The notes: a model not told the origin generated them from the letters alone. Counted from the stretch's first letter, positions 1-9,344 are shown. The stretch is DNA of 64,000 nucleotides from Falsiroseomonas sp050563545 (GCF_050563545.1 NZ_JBNXUM010000028.1:27272-91271); one strand, 5' to 3'. Program-made: numbers and translations.

Positions 1-1
1 C

Positions 2-274
2 CCCGTGCTGCGCGAGATGGACGGCGCGAAGCTGGCGCAGGGGCTGCAGGGCGGCGTGCTGCCGGTGAGCTGGGACGGGCTGCGCGCGATGCTGCCGATG
101 CCACCGCTTGCCGCCGCGCTGCTGAGGCGCATCGACGGCCGGACGAGCTGGGCGGAGATCACGGACGCGCTGGTCGCCGCCGGCGCCTCCGCCGAGCAGG
201 TCGCGCGCGACCGCGCGGCGCTGGTTGCGACGATGGAGCGGATGAACCGGCTGCTGGTGGCGGCGAGGGATTAA
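2..274 (+). CDS. C-terminal fragment of an unidentified protein, possibly a methyltransferase
   Basis: The reading frame is open from the left edge of the window and stops at TAA 272-274, so this is the 3' end of a gene starting outside. About 90 residues are visible, mostly helical. A stretch reading LLRRIDGRTSWAEI resembles the small winged-helix-like tail seen at the C-terminus of some class I SAM-dependent methyltransferases in related bacteria. That resemblance is from memory and no SAM-binding motif lies in the visible part. A GTG at position 5 could act as a start but has no ribosome binding site in view. The next gene lies 2 bases away on the opposite strand, so the two are convergent. 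Confidence 0.4.
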   Translation, partial: PVLREMDGAKLAQGLQGGVLPVSWDGLRAMLPMPPLAAALLRRIDGRTSWAEITDALVAAGASAEQVARDRAALVATMERMNRLLVAARD

Positions 275-276
275 GC

Positions 277-2892
277 CTAGCCGCAGGCCGCGACGTGCCG
301 CGCGGGCAGCGCCATCAGCACGGTCAGCCCCTCCGGCTCCGACCAGTCGAAGACGACCTCGCCGCCCAGTTGCCTCTCCGCCAGCGACAGCAGCAGGCGC
401 GAGCCGAAGCCGCGGCGCAACGGGGGGCCGCTCAGCCTCGGGCCGCCGCGCTCCTGCCATTCCAGGCGCACCGCGCCGTCCTTGTCGAGGCACCAGGACA
501 GCGTCACGCGCCCGCCCGGCGCGGACAGGGCGCCGTGCTTGGCGGCATTGGTCGCGAGCTCGTGCAGCAGCATCGCCACGGGCTGCGCGGCATCCGGCGC
601 GAGGCGCAGCTGCGGGCCATCCAGCGCGACATGGTCGCCATGGGTGGCGAGCTCGCCTTCCGCGAGCCCCTGCAGGTCGGCACCCGACCAGCGGCCCGCG
701 GCCAGCAGGGAATGCGCGCGCGCCATCGCGGCGATGCGGCCCGTGACGGCGGCGGCGAAGCCCTCCGGCGGCAGGTCGCGCGGCGCGAGCTGCACGACGG
801 ACAGCGCGACGGCCAGCGCGTTCTTGGCGCGGTGGTCCACCTCGCGCATCAGCAGGGCCTGGCGTTCCTCCGCCTCGCGCGTTGCGGTGACGTCGAGGCT
901 GATGCCGACCACGCGCGCGGGCCGGCCATCGGGCCCCGGCAGCGCGCGGCCGACCAGGTGCACCCAGCGCAGCGCGCCGTCGCTGCGGCGGCGCACGCGG
1001 TATTCCGTGGTCATGGTGGCATTCGCCTCGTCGCCGGCGATGCCGGCGTCGCGCAGGCGTTCGAAGAGCAGGGGCTTGTCGCGGTCGGCGGGCTCGATCA
1101 TCGCGCGCAGTTCCTCGGGCAGAGGCGGCGGGCCGGCGGGGTCCAGGCCGTGCAGGCGGTATTCCTGCTCGGACCAGGTCGCCCTGCCGGTGATGAGGTC
1201 GCGCTCCCACACGCCGATCCCCGCGGCCTCCTGCGCAAGCCGCAGCCGGCGCTCGCTCTCGCGCAGCGCTTCCTCCGCCAGGCGGCGCGCCGTCACGTCC
1301 ACCACCGCGCCCGACATGCGGACTGGCCTGCCGTCCCGGCCGAACTCGGCCCGGCCCTGGGTGTGCAGCCAGCGCAGCGAGCCGTCCTGCGGCCAGATCA
1401 CGCGGTAATCCGACTCGTAGATGCCGGGCGGGCCGGCCAGCGCGCGCATCACCGCGCCCTGCACGGCGGCGCGGTCCCCGGGGTGGATCGCGGCGTAGAG
1501 TGCGGAGAGCGAGGCGATCGCGCCCGGCGGCAGGCCGTACAGCGCCTCGCGCCCCGGTGAGCCCGTGAGGTGATCGGTCGCGGCATCCCATTCCCAGGTG
1601 CCGATGCGCGCCGCGGCGACCGCGCGGGTGAAGCGGCCTTCGGATTCATGGAGCGACATCGCGGAGCGCGTCAGCGCGTCGCGCGCGGCGGCCACTTCCT
1701 GCACCCGCGCCGGCGCGCGCGGCGGCAGCGGGTTGCCCTCGGCCAGGCGCAGCGCGTCCTCGCCCAGCGCCGCGACCTCCGCGCCGAGCCGCCGGCCGAG
1801 CAGCAGGGCGGCGCCGACCGCCACCGACAGCGCCGCCGCCGCACCCAGCCCCGCCGCGGTCAGCGCGCGGCGCAGCGGCGCGTCGAGCACCGCCCGCGGC
1901 GCGCCGAAGGCGACGGTCAGCGGCGCCGTCTGCAGCCGGCGCAGCGCGGCATAGACGGGCTCGCCGTCCAGCGTCGTGCCGGAAATCAGGGCCGAGACCA
2001 TGCCGGGCCGGGCCAGCGCGTCCCGCACTTCGAGGGTGACGGGGCTGCCGACGAAGCGTGCCTCGTCATGGCTGCGCGCGACGAGCACCCCGCCGCGGTC
2101 GATCAGCGAGGCGGTGGTGCGCGGCACCGCCGCCTCGGCGCGCAGCACGCGCCCGAGGCTCGAGGAGGTGAGCCCGGCACCGAGGAGGCCGACGACGCGG
2201 CCGTCCTGCCGCAGCGGCAGCGCGACCACGATCGTCCAGTCCGCCAGCGGGCCGCGCAGCAGGTCGCTGACGTAGAAGGGACCTTCGGCGATCTCGCGGC
2301 GGATCTGCTCGCCCGTGGGCGGGGTCCCGATAGGCCGCGGCGGGAAGCGGGTGGCGGTCAGCGGCGGCGCGGGCTGGCCCGCCGGCACCAGCGTGTTCAC
2401 CACCGGCACGACGCTGTCGGGGGGCACCAGCCAGACCGCGGTCAGCGCATCCGGCCGCGCCTCGATCAGGGCCCGCGCCTGCGCGCGGAAGCCGGAAGCG
2501 GCCGCGCCGCCCGCGCCTTCGGTGATCGCGGCGACCGCGGCCGGCGCGGTGGCCAGCGCCTGCAGCGCCGTGATGGTCAGGCCGAGCTCGCGGTCGATCG
2601 CGATCTGCAGCATCTGCGCCGTGCGTTCCAGACTGCGCAGCGCCTCGTCCCGCCTGCCCTCCGCGGTCCAGAGCACCAGCGCGGCGGAGAGCGTGACAAG
2701 CGGCAGCGCGACGGCCAGGACGAGGCCGAGCAGATGGGCGCGGAAGCGGCGCGGCGAGCCGCTGTCGGGGGCGGCCCTCGGCCGGTTGCTCGGCGCAGAC
2801 GCCAATCGCGGCGCTCCGGATCGCGTGATGCTCGGCGGGCCGGACACCCGCCGCGTCGCACGATCCGATCCTAGACTGCGCCCCGGGCGCAA
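277..2892 (-). CDS. HWE-family sensor histidine kinase with two PAS domains
   Basis: Membrane-bound sensor kinase, 871 residues in the longest frame. A first membrane helix lies near residues 53-75 and a second near 340-366, enclosing a roughly 260-residue periplasmic domain. Two PAS/PAC units (PAS_3-like) follow at about 430-545 and 555-670. The kinase core begins with EVDHRAKN, phospho-acceptor His about 687. The N box is HELATNAAKHG (about 777-787) and the W-x-E of the HWE family is near 812-814. The DHRAKN and W-x-E features separate it from ordinary HisKA kinases. No response regulator is adjacent, so it is an orphan here. The start is uncertain: position 2892 is a TTG without a clear ribosome site, and the first 48 residues are low-complexity and may not be translated; a GTG at 2847 is an alternative. 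Confidence 0.88.
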   Translation of the reverse strand: MRPGRSLGSDRATRRVSGPPSITRSGAPRLASAPSNRPRAAPDSGSPRRFRAHLLGLVLAVALPLVTLSAALVLWTAEGRRDEALRSLERTAQMLQIAIDRELGLTITALQALATAPAAVAAITEGAGGAAASGFRAQARALIEARPDALTAVWLVPPDSVVPVVNTLVPAGQPAPPLTATRFPPRPIGTPPTGEQIRREIAEGPFYVSDLLRGPLADWTIVVALPLRQDGRVVGLLGAGLTSSSLGRVLRAEAAVPRTTASLIDRGGVLVARSHDEARFVGSPVTLEVRDALARPGMVSALISGTTLDGEPVYAALRRLQTAPLTVAFGAPRAVLDAPLRRALTAAGLGAAAALSVAVGAALLLGRRLGAEVAALGEDALRLAEGNPLPPRAPARVQEVAAARDALTRSAMSLHESEGRFTRAVAAARIGTWEWDAATDHLTGSPGREALYGLPPGAIASLSALYAAIHPGDRAAVQGAVMRALAGPPGIYESDYRVIWPQDGSLRWLHTQGRAEFGRDGRPVRMSGAVVDVTARRLAEEALRESERRLRLAQEAAGIGVWERDLITGRATWSEQEYRLHGLDPAGPPPLPEELRAMIEPADRDKPLLFERLRDAGIAGDEANATMTTEYRVRRRSDGALRWVHLVGRALPGPDGRPARVVGISLDVTATREAEERQALLMREVDHRAKNALAVALSVVQLAPRDLPPEGFAAAVTGRIAAMARAHSLLAAGRWSGADLQGLAEGELATHGDHVALDGPQLRLAPDAAQPVAMLLHELATNAAKHGALSAPGGRVTLSWCLDKDGAVRLEWQERGGPRLSGPPLRRGFGSRLLLSLAERQLGGEVVFDWSEPEGLTVLMALPARHVAACG

Positions 2893-2910
2893 GGAACCCG
2901 GACGATCGGT

Positions 2911-3711
2911 TCAACCGCAGCGCACGCTCATCCCGCCATCCACGACAAGTTCCGTCCCGGTGACGAAGCGCGCCTCCTCCGACGCGAGGAAGAGCACCGC
3001 CGCGGCGGTGTCGCGTCCGTCGCCGGCGAAGCCCATCGGGATGCGCGCCAGGCGCTGCTTCACCAGCGCCTCGACGTTGCCCCCGGCGCGCTGGCCGGCC
3101 AGCCGCGCCTCGACCATCGGCGTGTGCATCTGGCCCGGCACCACGGTGTTCACGCGGATCCCCTTCGCCGCGTACTGCACCGCGACGACGCGCGAGAGCT
3201 GGATCACGCCCGCCTTCGACGCGGCATAGGCGACCTGCGCCGCGCCGGTGAAGCGGATGCCGGACGTGGACGCAAGGTTCACCACCGCGCCGCCGCCCTG
3301 CTTCTCCATGACCGGCAGGACGTGCTTCAGCATCAGGAAGACGGACTTCAGGTTGGTGTCGATCTGCAGGTCCCAGACCTCCTCCGCCATCTCGACCGGG
3401 CCGCCGGCGGCGCTGCCGCCGACATTGTTCACGAGGACGTCGATGCGGCCATGCGTCGCGGCGATGTCGGCGACCATGCCCGCGATGGCGGCGTGGTCGG
3501 TGACGTCGAGGATGCCGGGATGGAAGCGGCCGCCCTCGGCGGCGATGCGTTCCGCGGTTTCCGTCATGGAATCGGGGTCGCGGTCCAGGCCGATGACCGT
3601 CGCGCCTTCGCGCGCCAGCCCGACCGCGATGGCCCGCCCGTTGCCCCAGCCCGGGCCGACGCAGCCCGCGCCGGTAACCACTGCGACCTTGTCCGCGAAG
3701 CGCTGCGCCAT
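2911..3711 (-). CDS. SDR-family NAD(P)-dependent oxidoreductase
   Basis: Classical short-chain dehydrogenase of 266 residues. It has a Rossmann glycine loop near residue 10 in a lengthened form (TGAGCVGPGWGNG), NNVG near 90, the catalytic Ser in NLASTSG, and the YAASK Tyr/Lys pair. The C-terminal VDGG is typical. I place the start at ATG 3711 because AGGGGAGG sits just upstream and MAQRFADKV matches family N-termini; an ATG 24 bases upstream is less likely. It is transcribed away from the CMD/amidohydrolase/Bug cassette, with 66 bases between the two start codons, so a shared control region is plausible. The substrate is not evident. Confidence 0.9.
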   Translation of the reverse strand: MAQRFADKVAVVTGAGCVGPGWGNGRAIAVGLAREGATVIGLDRDPDSMTETAERIAAEGGRFHPGILDVTDHAAIAGMVADIAATHGRIDVLVNNVGGSAAGGPVEMAEEVWDLQIDTNLKSVFLMLKHVLPVMEKQGGGAVVNLASTSGIRFTGAAQVAYAASKAGVIQLSRVVAVQYAAKGIRVNTVVPGQMHTPMVEARLAGQRAGGNVEALVKQRLARIPMGFAGDGRDTAAAVLFLASEEARFVTGTELVVDGGMSVRCG

Positions 3712-3777
3712 GCCCGACCTCCCCTGCCTTTCCACTGCTGGCCGCGCTGCCTATACCGGGCCGCGGAGGAGACGGAC

Positions 3778-4347
3778 ATGGCCCGACTGGAGATGCTGCC
3801 GGAAGAGGCGATGAGCCCCGCGCAGAAGGACGCCGTGGCGGAGGTCGTCGCCGGCATCCGCGGCCGCGTCCCCGCCCCGATGATCGCCTGGCTGCGCAAT
3901 GTGGAGCTCGCCAACCGCGGCCAGCGCCTGGGCGAGCTGCTGCGATTCAAGACAACGCTGGAGCCCCGCATCTCGGAGCTCGCGATCCTGCTCTGCGCGC
4001 GGCACTGGACGTCCCATCACGAATGGACCGCGCACAAGCGCGAGGGGCTGAAGGCCGGGATGGACCACGAGGTGATCGCGGCGATCGCCGCGCGCCGCGC
4101 GCCGGTGCTGCGCGACGAGCGGGAGCAGGTGGTCTACGACATCGCAACGGTGCTGCTGCCGAAGGGGCGCATCCCGCAGGCGCTGTACGACCGCGGCATC
4201 GCGGTGCTGGGCGAGCAGGGGATGGTGGAGCTGGTCGCGATCCTCGGCTTCTACTGCATGGTGTCGCTGACGCTGAACGCCTTCGAGCTGGGGATACCGG
4301 GCAGCATCGTGCCGGAGTTCGAGGATCCTGAGTTTCCGGCGCCGTGA
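3778..4347 (+). CDS. Carboxymuconolactone decarboxylase-like (CMD family) protein
   Basis: A 189-residue, single-domain, mostly helical protein. The core LGELLRFKTTLEPRISELA followed by a WTSHHEWTAH segment matches the AhpD/CMD fold. The CxxC pair of peroxidase-type AhpD is absent, so decarboxylase or lyase activity is more likely than peroxidase activity. The start follows CGGAGGAGA. The downstream amidohydrolase starts inside its stop codon (GTGA), so the two are translationally coupled, and a Bug binding protein follows. A clear paralog of the same length lies at 32185-32778 beside a second amidohydrolase and Bug protein, suggesting the two proteins act in one pathway, perhaps on a lactone or cyclic acid (inference). 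Confidence 0.85.
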   Translation: MARLEMLPEEAMSPAQKDAVAEVVAGIRGRVPAPMIAWLRNVELANRGQRLGELLRFKTTLEPRISELAILLCARHWTSHHEWTAHKREGLKAGMDHEVIAAIAARRAPVLRDEREQVVYDIATVLLPKGRIPQALYDRGIAVLGEQGMVELVAILGFYCMVSLTLNAFELGIPGSIVPEFEDPEFPAP

Positions 4348-5393
4348 GCACGGCATCGCATGTACGCGAGGACTGGCTGGCGACGACGGTCGAGCCGGCG
4401 ATCGAGCCCGCGCTGCCGATCGTCGATCCGCATCATCACCTCTGGGATTCACCGGGACGGTACGACCGTCCGGGCTGGCGGTACCTGCTGGACGAGCTGC
4501 TGGCCGACGTGACGGGCAGCGGCCACGACATCCGCGCGACGGTCTATGTCCAGTCCACGCGGTCCTTCCTGCGCGCTGACGGGCCGGAGGCGATGCGCGG
4601 CGTCAACGAGACGGAGTTCGCCAACGGCGTCGGCGCGATGTGCGCCTCGGGCCGCTACGGCGCGATCCGCGTCTGCGCGGGGATCGTCGGCGTCGCGGAC
4701 CTGCGGCTCGGCGATGCCGTGCGGCCGGTGCTGGAGGCGCATATCCGCGCGGGCGGCGAGCGGTTCCGCGGCATCCGCGACATCGCGACCTGGGATCCCG
4801 ATCCCGCTCTGCTCAACCCCGCCTACACGCCGCCCGAGGACATGCTGAACAGCCCAGGCTTCCGGGCCGGCATCGCGCAGCTGCACGCGCTGGGGCTGAG
4901 CTTCGACGCCTGGCTGTATTTTCACCAGATCCCGCGCCTGGTGTCGCTGGCGCGCGCCTTCCCCGCGCTGCCGATCGTGCTGAACCACTGCGGCGGGATC
5001 CTCGGCATCGGGCGCTATGCCGGCAGGCGGGAGGAGGTCTTCGCGGCGTGGTCGGCCCATCTGCGCGACCTCGCGACCTGCCCGAACGTGATGATGAAGC
5101 TCGGGGGGCTCGGGATGCGCCTGCCCGGCTTCGGCTTCGAGGAACGCGGCCGCGCGCCGAGCTCCGCCGAGCTGGCGCAGGCCTGGAAGCCCTGGATGGA
5201 GACGATCATCGAGCTCTTCGGCGCGTCGCGCTGCATGTTCGAGAGCAACTTCCCCGTGGACAAGGGCGGCTTCGCCTATGGCATCGGCTGGAACGCGATG
5301 AAGCGCATCGCATCGGGCGCGAGCGAGGCCGAGAAGGCCGACCTGTTCCGCCGCAGCGCCGCGCGCTTTTACCGCCTGCCGGGCCTGGACTGA
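4344..5393 (+). CDS. Amidohydrolase-family (Amidohydro_2) metal-dependent hydrolase
   Basis: A 349-residue TIM-barrel hydrolase related to 2-pyrone-4,6-dicarboxylate lactonase and similar enzymes. The first-strand metal motif is VDPHHHLWD near residue 27. Later landmarks are GGERFRGIRD, VLNHCGG and, near the end, MFESNFPVDKG, where the last-strand Asp/Asn-Phe-Pro signature lies. The start is a GTG overlapping the stop of the CMD-like gene by four bases. A Bug binding protein follows 16 bases downstream, so uptake and hydrolysis of one carboxylate or lactone is plausible. The substrate cannot be read from sequence. Confidence 0.88.
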   Translation: MSTASHVREDWLATTVEPAIEPALPIVDPHHHLWDSPGRYDRPGWRYLLDELLADVTGSGHDIRATVYVQSTRSFLRADGPEAMRGVNETEFANGVGAMCASGRYGAIRVCAGIVGVADLRLGDAVRPVLEAHIRAGGERFRGIRDIATWDPDPALLNPAYTPPEDMLNSPGFRAGIAQLHALGLSFDAWLYFHQIPRLVSLARAFPALPIVLNHCGGILGIGRYAGRREEVFAAWSAHLRDLATCPNVMMKLGGLGMRLPGFGFEERGRAPSSAELAQAWKPWMETIIELFGASRCMFESNFPVDKGGFAYGIGWNAMKRIASGASEAEKADLFRRSAARFYRLPGLD

Positions 5394-5409
5394 CAAGGGA
5401 GAGAACGAG

Positions 5410-6378
5410 ATGAAGCGTCGCACCATCGCCGCCGCAGGGCTCTGCGCCGTGCTGGCCAGACCGGCCCTGGCGCAGGACGGCTTCCCGAACCGGCCGGTCC
5501 GCTTCGTCGTGCCCTTCGCGGCCGGCGGCCCGTCCGACATCGTCGCGCGGATCCTGACGCCGCGCATGGCGGCGACGCTCGGCCAGCCCGTCGTGGTGGA
5601 GAACCGCGCGGGCGCGGGCGGCGTGACGGGCGTGGACGTCGTCGCGAAGGCCGCGGGCGACGGCTACACCTTCGGCATCGGCAGCGCCGGCGGGCTCGCG
5701 ATATCGCCCAACCTCGGACGCGCCACGCCGTACAACCCGATGACGGACCTCGCGCCGCTCACCCAGGGCGTGCTGGTGCCGGAGCCCGTGGTGGTGCCGG
5801 CGGCCTCGCCCTTCCGCACGCTGGCGGAGCTGGTCGCGGGCGCGAAGGCGCGGCCGGGTTCGCTGAATTTCGGCTCCACCGGCAACGGGTCCATGCCGCA
5901 CCTCGCGGCGGCGCAGCTGCTGGCCGCGGCGGGGATCGAGGCCGTGCACATCAGCTACAATTCCGGCGGGCAGCTCGCCACCGCGATCCTGCGCAACGAG
6001 GTGCAGTTCGGCTTCGCGGACCTGCCGGTGCTGCTGTCCAACATCCAGGCCGGCAGCCTGCGGGCGCTGGCCGTCGGCACGCCGCAGCGGCTGTCCTGGC
6101 TGCCCGACGTACCGACCTTCATCGAGGCGGGCCATCCCTCGGTGGACGCGAGCAACTGGCACGGGCTGGTGGCGCCGGCGCGCACGGCGCCGGGACCGCT
6201 GGCGGCGCTGCGCCGCGCCGCGATCGCGGCCCTGCAGGACGAGGAAGTCCGCCGCCTGCTGCACGACCAGGGCGCCATCCCGGGCGGCGGCAGCCCCGAG
6301 GAATTCGGCGCCTTCATCGCCAGCGAGAACCGCAAATGGGCGGAAGTCATCCGCCGCAACAACATCACCGCGGACTGA
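5410..6378 (+). CDS. Tripartite tricarboxylate transporter receptor (TctC/Bug family)
   Basis: Periplasmic solute-binding protein of 322 residues. A signal peptide (MKRR, hydrophobic core, cleavage after ALA about residue 21) is followed by FPNRPVRFVVPFAAGG, the hallmark of the family, then VVENRAGAGG and a GDGYTF segment. The C-terminus with EEFGAFIASENRKW is also typical. GGGAGA lies 5' of the ATG. It is the last gene of the CMD-amidohydrolase cassette. No TctA or TctB membrane subunit occurs in the window, which is common for the expanded Bug families of Burkholderiales and Acetobacteraceae; the membrane partner, if any, is elsewhere. Confidence 0.93.
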   Translation: MKRRTIAAAGLCAVLARPALAQDGFPNRPVRFVVPFAAGGPSDIVARILTPRMAATLGQPVVVENRAGAGGVTGVDVVAKAAGDGYTFGIGSAGGLAISPNLGRATPYNPMTDLAPLTQGVLVPEPVVVPAASPFRTLAELVAGAKARPGSLNFGSTGNGSMPHLAAAQLLAAAGIEAVHISYNSGGQLATAILRNEVQFGFADLPVLLSNIQAGSLRALAVGTPQRLSWLPDVPTFIEAGHPSVDASNWHGLVAPARTAPGPLAALRRAAIAALQDEEVRRLLHDQGAIPGGGSPEEFGAFIASENRKWAEVIRRNNITAD

Positions 6379-6385
6379 CCCGCGA

Positions 6386-8164
6386 TCAGCGCTCGGCGCG
6401 TGCCGCGCGCAACCGTTCGAACAGGGCGGCAAGAGCGGCGAAGCCCAGCTTCCTCGTTGCCTTATCCTCGGCGATCACGCCCTTGCGGTTGAAGCCACCC
6501 TGCGGGAGCGTCTGCCGGCGCAGCGAGCGGAAATCGTAGAGCAGCCAGGCCGCGATGCCGCGCACATACGTCGCGCGTTCCAGCGCGGCGGCCTGGCCCT
6601 CGTAGAAGGCGACCTGGCGTTCCTCGCTGAACAGCGGCGCGGCGGGATCGCGATAGCCCGCCAGCGCATCGGCCCCGGTCTCGCTGATGATGACGGGGCG
6701 GTCGGGCCTGGAGTTCGCGAGCAGGCGCTGCAGGCCCTGGAAGCCCTGCTCGTACCAGCCGAAGTATTCGTTGAGGCCGATGACGTCGAGGTGGTCCGCC
6801 AGGCGGTCCTCGATGCGGAAGGTCTCGCGGTTGATCAGGCAGGCCGCGGTCACCAGGCGCGAGGGATCGGCTGATTTCGCGGCTGCGGCCAGCGTCGCCA
6901 TGAAATGCAGGCGCGCATCGGTGTCCGCGTTCTCGTTGCCGACGCCCCAGAGGATGACGCTGGCGCGGTTGGCGTCGCGGGCGATCAGCTCCTCGAGCTG
7001 GTTGCGCGCATCGGCCAGCGTCGCAGGGTTGGCGAAGTCGATCGCCCAGTAGACCGGGATCTCGGCCCAGAGCAGCAGCCCGGCCTCGTCGCAGGCGCGC
7101 GCGACGCGCTCGTCATGGGGATAGTGCGTGAGACGGAGGAAGTTGGCGCCGAGCTCCCTGGCATGCGCGATGCGGCGGGCGATGTCGGCGGGATCGGTGC
7201 AGCGGCCGGTCGCGACGTCGTCCTCATGCACGCAGGCGCCACAGAGGACCAGGTCCTCGCCGTTCAGCAGGATGCGCGTTCCCTCCGTGCGGATGTCGCG
7301 GAAGCCGATGCGGTCGCGCAGCACGTCGCCGCCGAGCGAGACCTCGACGTCCAGCAGCGTCGGCGAGGCGGGCGACCAGCGCGGAGGGTCGGCGGGCAGC
7401 AGGATTTCGCCCTCGCCCGCGACGATGGGCAAGGCGGCATCCAGGCCGAGGGCGGGAATGCGGATCCGCGCCGTCGCGTCCCGCCGCGCGGAAAGCCGCG
7501 CGCGGACACGGATGCCGCCCCTGTCGAGCCAGGCGGCGAAGTGGCGCAGATGCAGGCGCGGCACGCGCATCAGCGCGACCGACCGGTGCAGGCCGCCATG
7601 GTTGAACCAGTCGAAATGGCGCATCGGCACGCGGTCGGGGCGGCGTGCGTTCTCCACCATCACCATCAGCCGGTTGCGCCCGGGCCGCAGCGCGGCGGTG
7701 GCGTCCAGCGTGAAGGGCGTGGACCCCCCGAGATGGCCGCCGAGATGGATGCCGTTGAGGAAGATTTCGGCGCGCTGCGCGGCGGCGCCGAACTGCAGCA
7801 GCACGGCGTCGTCGCCCGCCGCCTCGGCGTCGAAGTCCCTGATGTACCAGACCGCGCCTTCGTAGTGCAGCAGTTCCGGCCGCAGCAGGGTGAAGCAGCC
7901 CGGCACGGGCGCGGGCTCGCCGGCATCCCATTGCCAGTCGCGCGGCGTGTCCCAGCGTTCGGGCGGCGCGTCGTCGTAGTCGTACCAGCGCTGGCGCAAC
8001 CCCTCCTCGAAGAGGTCGAGCGTCAGGCGCCAGGTGCCGTCGAGCGGGATGACGGGGCGCCCCTGCGGCAGCACCAGCGTCGCGGCGGTGGCGCGGCGCG
8101 CGACCAGCGCGGCGTCGTAGGCCTCGTCGTGCAGATGCGCGAAGGGGTCCTCGGCGTCGTTCAT
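6386..8164 (-). CDS. Glycoside hydrolase family 2 protein (beta-glucuronidase/galactosidase-like)
   Basis: 592 residues with the three-part GH2 core: an N-terminal jelly-roll sugar-binding domain (about 30-180), an Ig-like domain (about 185-285) and a TIM barrel. The acid/base Glu is about 411 in WGVGNEN and the nucleophile Glu about 495 in IISETGADA; both are present, so the enzyme should be active. There is no signal peptide, so it acts on an imported glycoside in the cytoplasm. It is the last gene of the LacI-controlled operon, 13 bases after the toroid protein. Length and motifs are nearer to beta-glucuronidase than to LacZ, but the sugar is not certain. Confidence 0.9.
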   Translation of the reverse strand: MNDAEDPFAHLHDEAYDAALVARRATAATLVLPQGRPVIPLDGTWRLTLDLFEEGLRQRWYDYDDAPPERWDTPRDWQWDAGEPAPVPGCFTLLRPELLHYEGAVWYIRDFDAEAAGDDAVLLQFGAAAQRAEIFLNGIHLGGHLGGSTPFTLDATAALRPGRNRLMVMVENARRPDRVPMRHFDWFNHGGLHRSVALMRVPRLHLRHFAAWLDRGGIRVRARLSARRDATARIRIPALGLDAALPIVAGEGEILLPADPPRWSPASPTLLDVEVSLGGDVLRDRIGFRDIRTEGTRILLNGEDLVLCGACVHEDDVATGRCTDPADIARRIAHARELGANFLRLTHYPHDERVARACDEAGLLLWAEIPVYWAIDFANPATLADARNQLEELIARDANRASVILWGVGNENADTDARLHFMATLAAAAKSADPSRLVTAACLINRETFRIEDRLADHLDVIGLNEYFGWYEQGFQGLQRLLANSRPDRPVIISETGADALAGYRDPAAPLFSEERQVAFYEGQAAALERATYVRGIAAWLLYDFRSLRRQTLPQGGFNRKGVIAEDKATRKLGFAALAALFERLRAARAER

Positions 8165-8177
8165 CGCGCCATCTTCG

Positions 8178-9344
8178 TCATGTCCGATTCACGCCCTCGG
8201 TGCTCGTCGCCTTCGGCGCCTCCGCCCTCGGGCGACCGGACATGGGCATCCGGTAGCCGATCCCGACCATCCGCCGGAAGCGCCAGGGCCAGCGGCGCGG
8301 CCAGAACAGGTCGGCGATCATCGCGATGGCGATCCAGCGGAAAAAGGTGGCGAAGGTGTTGGAGAAACCCTGCGGCTCCTCGTAGCCGCGCACCCAGCCA
8401 TCCTGGCGGCGGACGCCGTCCCGGATGTCGCAGAAGCCGCCGTCATCCTCCTGCCAGTCCAGCAGCCGCGGCAGCAGCGCGGCGCACCAGGCCCGGACAT
8501 CGGCGTCCCGGTGTCCGGTGAGCGCCAGGCCATGCACCAGCAGGTCCACCGCGTCCACGTCGATGCAGGCGCTGTCGATCACGGGCGGCAGAGTCAGCAC
8601 GTAGTCCATCGCGCGCGCCTGGTACGGCAGGACGCGGCGCGTCTCGTACCACAGGTGGAAATTGTGCATGGAGCCTGCGAAGGCGTGCAGCAGCGCGCGC
8701 GCATCATGTGCCTGGTTCACCCCCCAGAAGCCGGTCGCGGGCTCCTGCAGGCGGTCGTGCCAGTCGAACATCAGTTGCAGCGCGCGGTCGGCGCGGGTCG
8801 CGTCCTCGGCCATCAGCCCCAGAAGGAAGCTGCCGAGGTTGACGATGTTGTTCCCCTCCTGCCAGGGGTCGCGGAGGTCGCGCAGCGCGAGCCAGGCGAG
8901 AAGGGGTTGCGGGTCCAGGAAGCGGCGCGCGAAATCCAGCTTCGGCCGGCGCGCGGGATCAAGCGCCTCGATGGCGCCGAGGCTGTAGTTCGTGACGTGG
9001 AAGTCGATGTAGCCCCAGGTCTCGACGGGGTCGGGCTTCTTGAACACGTCCTCGTCGCGCATGCCGGGGATGCGGAAGCGGCCATCGGCCAGGCGGTGCG
9101 ATTCCAGCCAGGCGACCAGCGCGCCGCGATCGGCGGCGGAGAAGCCGTCGAGGCCGCCGATCAGCGCGCGGCACATCACGGCGTTGTAGGTGCCGGGGAG
9201 TAGCACGCCGGGCCAGCGTTCCGCGTCATGCGCGGCGCTGATGCGGGAGACGCCGCGCGGCAGGCCGGGCGCCTGCATCGCATCGAGCCAGGCCAGCGTG
9301 CGCCGCCGCGCCGTCTCGATCCGCTCCGGCAGACCTTGCATCAT
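8178..9344 (-). CDS. Uncharacterised alpha/alpha-toroid (prenyltransferase/six-hairpin-like) protein
   Basis: 388 residues of repeated helical hairpins, with Trp- and Gly-rich turns including DWQEDDGGFCDIRDG and GFSNTFATFFRW, reminiscent of QW-type repeats in alpha/alpha barrels such as squalene-cyclase-like or glycosidase toroids. I do not recognise a specific family or catalytic pair. No signal peptide. The start at 9344 overlaps the stop of the upstream permease (ATGA), and the GH2 gene follows, so it probably works on the same imported sugar. The last 20 or so codons lie in an inverted-repeat element (8179-8244), so the C-terminal tail (basic, Pro/Ala-rich) looks secondarily added. Confidence 0.7.
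   Translation of the reverse strand: MMQGLPERIETARRRTLAWLDAMQAPGLPRGVSRISAAHDAERWPGVLLPGTYNAVMCRALIGGLDGFSAADRGALVAWLESHRLADGRFRIPGMRDEDVFKKPDPVETWGYIDFHVTNYSLGAIEALDPARRPKLDFARRFLDPQPLLAWLALRDLRDPWQEGNNIVNLGSFLLGLMAEDATRADRALQLMFDWHDRLQEPATGFWGVNQAHDARALLHAFAGSMHNFHLWYETRRVLPYQARAMDYVLTLPPVIDSACIDVDAVDLLVHGLALTGHRDADVRAWCAALLPRLLDWQEDDGGFCDIRDGVRRQDGWVRGYEEPQGFSNTFATFFRWIAIAMIADLFWPRRWPWRFRRMVGIGYRMPMSGRPRAEAPKATSTEGVNRT
8179..8244. repeat. Inverted-repeat element overlapping a gene 3' end
   Basis: CATGTCCG at 8179-8186 is matched by CGGACATG at 8237-8244, and the interior holds a further short hairpin (CGCC-TTC-GGCG). It encodes the stop and tail of the toroid protein. Its position at a gene end suggests a REP-like palindromic element or a mutated terminator. 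No poly-T run is present. Confidence 0.45.

Noticed and set aside
295..2874. Long plus-strand reading frames opposite the sensor kinase
   Set aside because: They are Arg/Ala/Gln-rich shadows typical of high-GC DNA; the minus-strand frame has clear PAS and HWE kinase motifs.
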